Of a stretch of DNA of 34,789 bases, positions 32,435 through 34,789 are shown in pieces. Position 1 is the stretch's first letter, and each line of letters opens with the position of its first letter. The stretch lies in assembly GCA_002371625.1 (NCBI GenBank), contig DFFV01000057.1, forward strand, positions 1 to 34,789. The letters are read 5' to 3'. Origin of the DNA: Ruminococcus sp. UBA3767. GTDB taxonomy: Bacteria > Bacillota > Clostridia > Oscillospirales > Ruminococcaceae. Under the pieces are notes generated by a model that did no database searches, was not told where the DNA came from, and worked only from the letters and a program-made list of their open reading frames with translations. The translations under genes and the position numbers were made by a program.

Positions 32435-32463
32435 TTGACAATTTGGCAAAAGTAGTGTATAAT
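32435..32463 (+). promoter_or_regulatory. Promoter of tRNA-Thr
   Basis: TTGACA (32435-32440), 17 bp, TATAAT (32458-32463). Confidence 0.93.
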
Positions 32464-32490
32464 ATATAACTGTCGCAGATAGTGCGGTAA

Positions 32491-32563
32491 GCTGATATAG
32501 CTCAGTTGGTAGAGCACATCCTTGGTAAGGATGAGGTCACCGGTTCAAATCCGGTTATCAGCT
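32491..32563 (+). tRNA. tRNA-Thr (anticodon GGT)
   Basis: Complete cloverleaf: acceptor GCTGATA/TATCAGC, D-arm GCTCAGTTGGTAGAGC, anticodon loop TTGGTAA closed by CATCC/GGATG, T-arm CCGGTTCAAATCCGG, discriminator T. CCA is not encoded. Its 3' side borders a decayed mobile element. Confidence 0.95.
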
Positions 32564-32566
32564 CTG

Positions 32567-32593
32567 AAGCTCTCGTTTAACGGGAGCTTTTTT
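32567..32593 (+). terminator. Terminator of tRNA-Thr
   Basis: A 9-bp stem (aagctctcg 32567-32575 with cgggagctt 32581-32589) and a T run. The IS relic begins immediately after. Confidence 0.88.
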
Positions 32594-32707
32594 GTATGTC
32601 AAACTATTGCCTCGCTCACTTATGACTTAATCCCTCTTTTTGCATTGTTTCCACTACCATGATCTTAAACTGCGTGTGTATCTCTTATTTGGTATTCCTT
32701 TAGGCAT
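32594..32707 (-). pseudogene. Degenerate 5' end of an IS3-family orfA (transposase HTH)
   Basis: Read on the minus strand from ATG 32707 the frame gives MPKGIPNKRYT, the typical start of an IS3/IS150-type OrfA. A one-base shift near 32672 then restores 'QFKIMVVETMQKEGLSHK', and after two stop codons 'ARQ' and 'FDI' continue the family pattern. The remaining OrfA and all of OrfB are missing; the relic stops at the tRNA-Thr terminator. It still has a ribosome site (aaaggga) and an extended -10 (TGG-TATAAT, complement of 32749-32757). With a frameshift and two stops it is dead. Confidence 0.7.
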
Positions 32708-33467
32708 AAAAATGTCCCTTTCGTTAGATTTCTAATTGGTATATTTCTATTATACCACATTTCTCTTAGCTGTGTCTGCGATGCTGATGCCTGCCTGAAG
32801 CTGCCGATAAAGAGAGGTTATGCCGATTCAAAAAGAAATGATAAATCTCATAGTGTGGTCGTACTTTGGGTGTTTCTCGCAATAGCAAGCCACAGAAAGT
32901 GGTGCATTCTTTCCACTTTCAAATATTTTGAACGCCTACCCCGTCAAAAATCTCGTTTTGGGAACCCTTGTCCAAAACAGTTACCACTGCGGATCTACTC
33001 ATTCAGTTACATCAATTTTTATTGCGCAGTGAAGCGAAAAGTTTTCCGCATTGCGAACTAACTCTCGGAAACACTCAATTTTCCCCGATGTAATCAGAAA
33101 TAATACACCGGGCAGAACATGAAAACTTGGTGCGCAATCGTAAATGTTCAGCTTCAAGGACAGTGCAACAGTGATACAGGAGATTCAGGACCGATATAAT
33201 CATAGCATAAAAGGAAAGGGCTATGTCCTCCGTGACCGTGTACGGAAGGCATAGCCCTGATTATTTCTTTTCAGATGCCTATTCAGTTTTGTCTGTAAGG
33301 TTTATAAACTGTATCATTAGCTCGTAGTCTATTGGCGCACCTGTAAACCGTTCCACACAAGTTCATTTCAGTATTCTGGCGTGCACCACAATGGCAGCAT
33401 ATCCTTTTGGAACTGAATAACAGACAAAGCCCTGAGATCTGCTCATAAGCATTTCTCAGGACTTCAT
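32708..33467. other. Gene-poor, decayed mobile-element-like stretch
   Basis: About 760 bp without a convincing gene. It holds the upstream flank of the IS3 relic, a perfect 8-bp hairpin (gaaagtgg 32895-32902 with ccactttc 32913-32920), and the long imperfect hairpin listed separately. Short open frames, for example 32855-33061 plus and 33283-33467 minus, lack start signals and family resemblance. In the latter, the minus-strand frame carrying 'VERFTGAPIDYELMIQFINLTDKTE' looks like the tail of a lost protein, interrupted upstream by stops. I cannot name it. Confidence 0.5.
33216..33270. terminator. Long bidirectional terminator-type hairpin
   Basis: A 17-bp stem with two mismatches (33216-33232 with 33241-33257) around an 8-nt loop, T-rich on both sides when read on either strand. 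It may end the transcript coming from the TetR side. Confidence 0.65.
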
Positions 33468-33956
33468 TTATTCCATATTTCCCGCAAATATTCTCTCCAC
33501 CACGATCTGCGTCATTTCCTGCGCCGACTCGGCATAGCCGTTCCTTGCCCACTTCATAAAGATGCCGAAAAGCCCATAGGCAAGGTAGTAGCTTCCGTAG
33601 GTGTCCGAGGTCTGATTGGTGTCACTGTCGGTCAAGATGACCTCGTAAGCTGACAGGATCGATCCGTGATGCCCCTGCCCGATGATGAGTTCATTCTTTT
33701 TTCGCAGCGAATAGCAAAAATCAAAGTATCGCCTGACACGGTAGGTATCGTTTAGCTGATGCTCTTTGAGCCTGTGTTCACGCTCGTATTCACGCCACTT
33801 CATGATGATGTAGGCGGTGATGATCTCGTCCTTTGACTTGAAATTGCGAAAATAGGTCGCTCTGCCGATGCCGCCCGTTTCGCACAGCTCGCTCAAAGAA
33901 TACTCCACTCTCGGCGGTACCTCTGCGTAGACGGTGAGGTGCATGATAATCAACAC
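33468..33956 (-). CDS. TetR/AcrR-family regulator, N-terminus apparently lost
   Basis: 162 aa. The recognition part of the TetR helix-turn-helix is present ('SLSELCETGGIGRATYFRNFKSKDEI', about 20-45), followed by a helical ligand domain ('MKWREYEREHRLKEHQL', 'GQGHHGSILSAYEV', 'YYLAYGLFGIFMKWARNGY'). The ~25-30 residues that normally form helix 1 before this are replaced by 'LIIMHLTVYAEVPPRVEY'. Neither GTG 33956 nor ATG 33944 has a ribosome site. The first codons overlap an opposite-strand fragment that is itself 5'-truncated. So the gene is probably a broken remnant, though the rest of its frame is clean. Confidence 0.6.
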   Translation of the reverse strand: MLIIMHLTVYAEVPPRVEYSLSELCETGGIGRATYFRNFKSKDEIITAYIIMKWREYEREHRLKEHQLNDTYRVRRYFDFCYSLRKKNELIIGQGHHGSILSAYEVILTDSDTNQTSDTYGSYYLAYGLFGIFMKWARNGYAESAQEMTQIVVERIFAGNME

Positions 33957-34074
33957 AGGTATGCGGCTTCACGATCCCGAATCGCCCTTTCTTGTGGGCA
34001 ATTTGCAGAAGGGCAAGGTCATTCATCAGGCAAAGCAGGAAAGCTGGGCAGATATGCAGCTTACGTTATTTTAG
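33943..34074 (+). pseudogene. C-terminal fragment of a lost gene upstream of the macrodomain gene
   Basis: A short frame reads 'MIINTGMRLHDPESPFLVGN' and 'WADMQLTLF' to TAG 34072-34074. It has good codon structure but no ribosome site, and the frame is closed by TAG at 33928-33930. It looks like the last ~40 residues of a larger protein. Being 12 bp before a zinc-type macrodomain gene, it may be the tail of the macrodomain-linked sirtuin (SirTM) or another partner; that is a guess from operon habits, not from a motif. Confidence 0.4.
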
Positions 34075-34086
34075 GACGGTGATACC

Positions 34087-34789
34087 ATGAGCAAAGTTGA
34101 TTATCTGATCAACTATCTTCTTTCTGAGCGAAACGACCTCGGAAAGATCACGATACCCGAAAACGAACAGGATAAATTCAGATTGTACCGCAGTTTAGTT
34201 AATATCCGCCCAGCTGTCAAGGCAGACGAGGATTATTTGCATGCAGAGGACGAATATCTCACAGCCTTGACCGAGAGCAAGGGCATCACGGATATTGCAG
34301 ACCTGTCGCCCATAGAGGACGGCATATATCTTTGGAAAGGCGATATTACCACTCTGAAATGTGGTGCGATAGTCAACGCTGCAAATTCGGGAATGACGGG
34401 GTGCTGGCAGCCGTGCCACTCTTGTATCGACAACTGCATACACACTTTTGCAGGGGTACGGCTTCGTTACAAGTGCGCTCAGATGATGCAGGCGCAAGGG
34501 CATGAAGAACCCACGGGCAAGGCGAAGATAACGCCTGCCTATAACTTGCCCTGTGACTATGTGATACACACGGTGGGCCCCATTGTGCAGGGACGGCTTA
34601 CGGAGGAACACTCTCGACTGCTTGAAAGCTCATACAAAAGCTGTCTTGATATAGCTGTACAAAATAATGTACAGTCGGTAGCTTTTTGCTGTATCTCAAC
34701 AGGGGTGTTCGGCTTTCCGCAGGATAAGGCGGCACAGATCGCAGTCCGCACCATCAGAGAGTTTCGCAAGAGCCACGATATACAGGTTA
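34087..34789 (+). CDS. Zinc-containing macrodomain protein-ADP-ribose hydrolase (3' end outside window)
   Basis: The frame is open from ATG 34087 to the right edge (234 codons seen), with no stop. An N-terminal helical extension (~1-80, 'DYLINYLLSERNDLGKI') is followed by a macrodomain: 'GDITTLKCGAIVNAANSGMTGCWQPCHSCIDNCIHTFAG', then 'GKAKITPAYNLPCDYVIHTVGPI' and 'CCISTGVFGFPQDKAAQIA'. The Cys/His insertion after VNAANS is the zinc site of the macrodomain class associated with SirTM operons. It removes ADP-ribose from proteins. Only a weak ribosome site (aggacggtga) is visible. The C-terminus beyond residue 234 is not in the window. Confidence 0.88.
   Translation, partial: MSKVDYLINYLLSERNDLGKITIPENEQDKFRLYRSLVNIRPAVKADEDYLHAEDEYLTALTESKGITDIADLSPIEDGIYLWKGDITTLKCGAIVNAANSGMTGCWQPCHSCIDNCIHTFAGVRLRYKCAQMMQAQGHEEPTGKAKITPAYNLPCDYVIHTVGPIVQGRLTEEHSRLLESSYKSCLDIAVQNNVQSVAFCCISTGVFGFPQDKAAQIAVRTIREFRKSHDIQV

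Noticed and set aside
32855..33061. 68-residue plus-strand open frame
   Set aside because: No ribosome site, no domain, and it lies in a decayed gene-poor stretch with a hairpin inside.
33283..33552. 89-residue Cys/Arg-rich minus-strand frame
   Set aside because: It overlaps the TetR 3' end in another frame and has no start signal; the adjacent frame looks more like a protein tail but is broken by stops.

Overview
The window looks like a chromosomal segment of a gut or rumen clostridium of the Ruminococcus / Oscillospiraceae type. This rests on moderate GC, AGGAGG-type ribosome sites, sigma-A promoters with 17-18 bp spacers, Thr-rich and Pro/Gln-rich linkers on surface proteins, a lipoprotein GH16 glucanase and the DUF5685/J-domain gene pair. 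The assignment comes from gene style and cannot be proven from the window alone.

Layout. 1-944 is the 3' end of a secreted repeat protein. 1371-6846 is a complete LIV-type branched-chain amino-acid ABC transporter (livJ, then livHMGF) with a cytidylate-kinase-like gene at its end. 6951-8038 holds a small C39-like papain-fold protein and a Sir2 deacylase. A MATE exporter (minus) and an AraC-type regulator (plus) are divergent from 9489/9684. The AraC gene overlaps a response regulator, which overlaps a histidine kinase; a two-gene ABC exporter follows behind a promoter carrying an 11-bp-phased direct repeat.

15555-24523 is a nine-gene minus-strand operon and the most unusual part. It begins with a vWA protein, a PP2C phosphatase and a Ser/Thr kinase, matching the TerY-P / YegL-YegK-YegI triad. 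Six envelope proteins follow. Five are membrane proteins carrying cytosol-type zinc ribbons, with different membrane or extracellular parts, and one is a lipoprotein. I read this as a membrane-anchored phospho-signalling system in which zinc-ribbon proteins act as sensors or clients of the kinase.

24847-25153 is a tRNA operon (Gly-Arg-His, minus). 25293-27385 is a DUF5685 / J-domain / membrane-protein operon. 27524-30216 holds a GH16 beta-glucanase lipoprotein divergent from a second AraC regulator, which is coupled to a stand-alone GH2-like sandwich domain. tcdA, an NlpC/P60 cell-wall hydrolase and tRNA-Thr follow.

From about 32594 the sequence is decayed. There is a broken IS3-type orfA next to tRNA-Thr, about 700 bp without a real gene, a TetR gene and an oppositely oriented fragment that both appear to have lost their 5' ends at one junction, and a zinc-type macrodomain gene running off the right edge.
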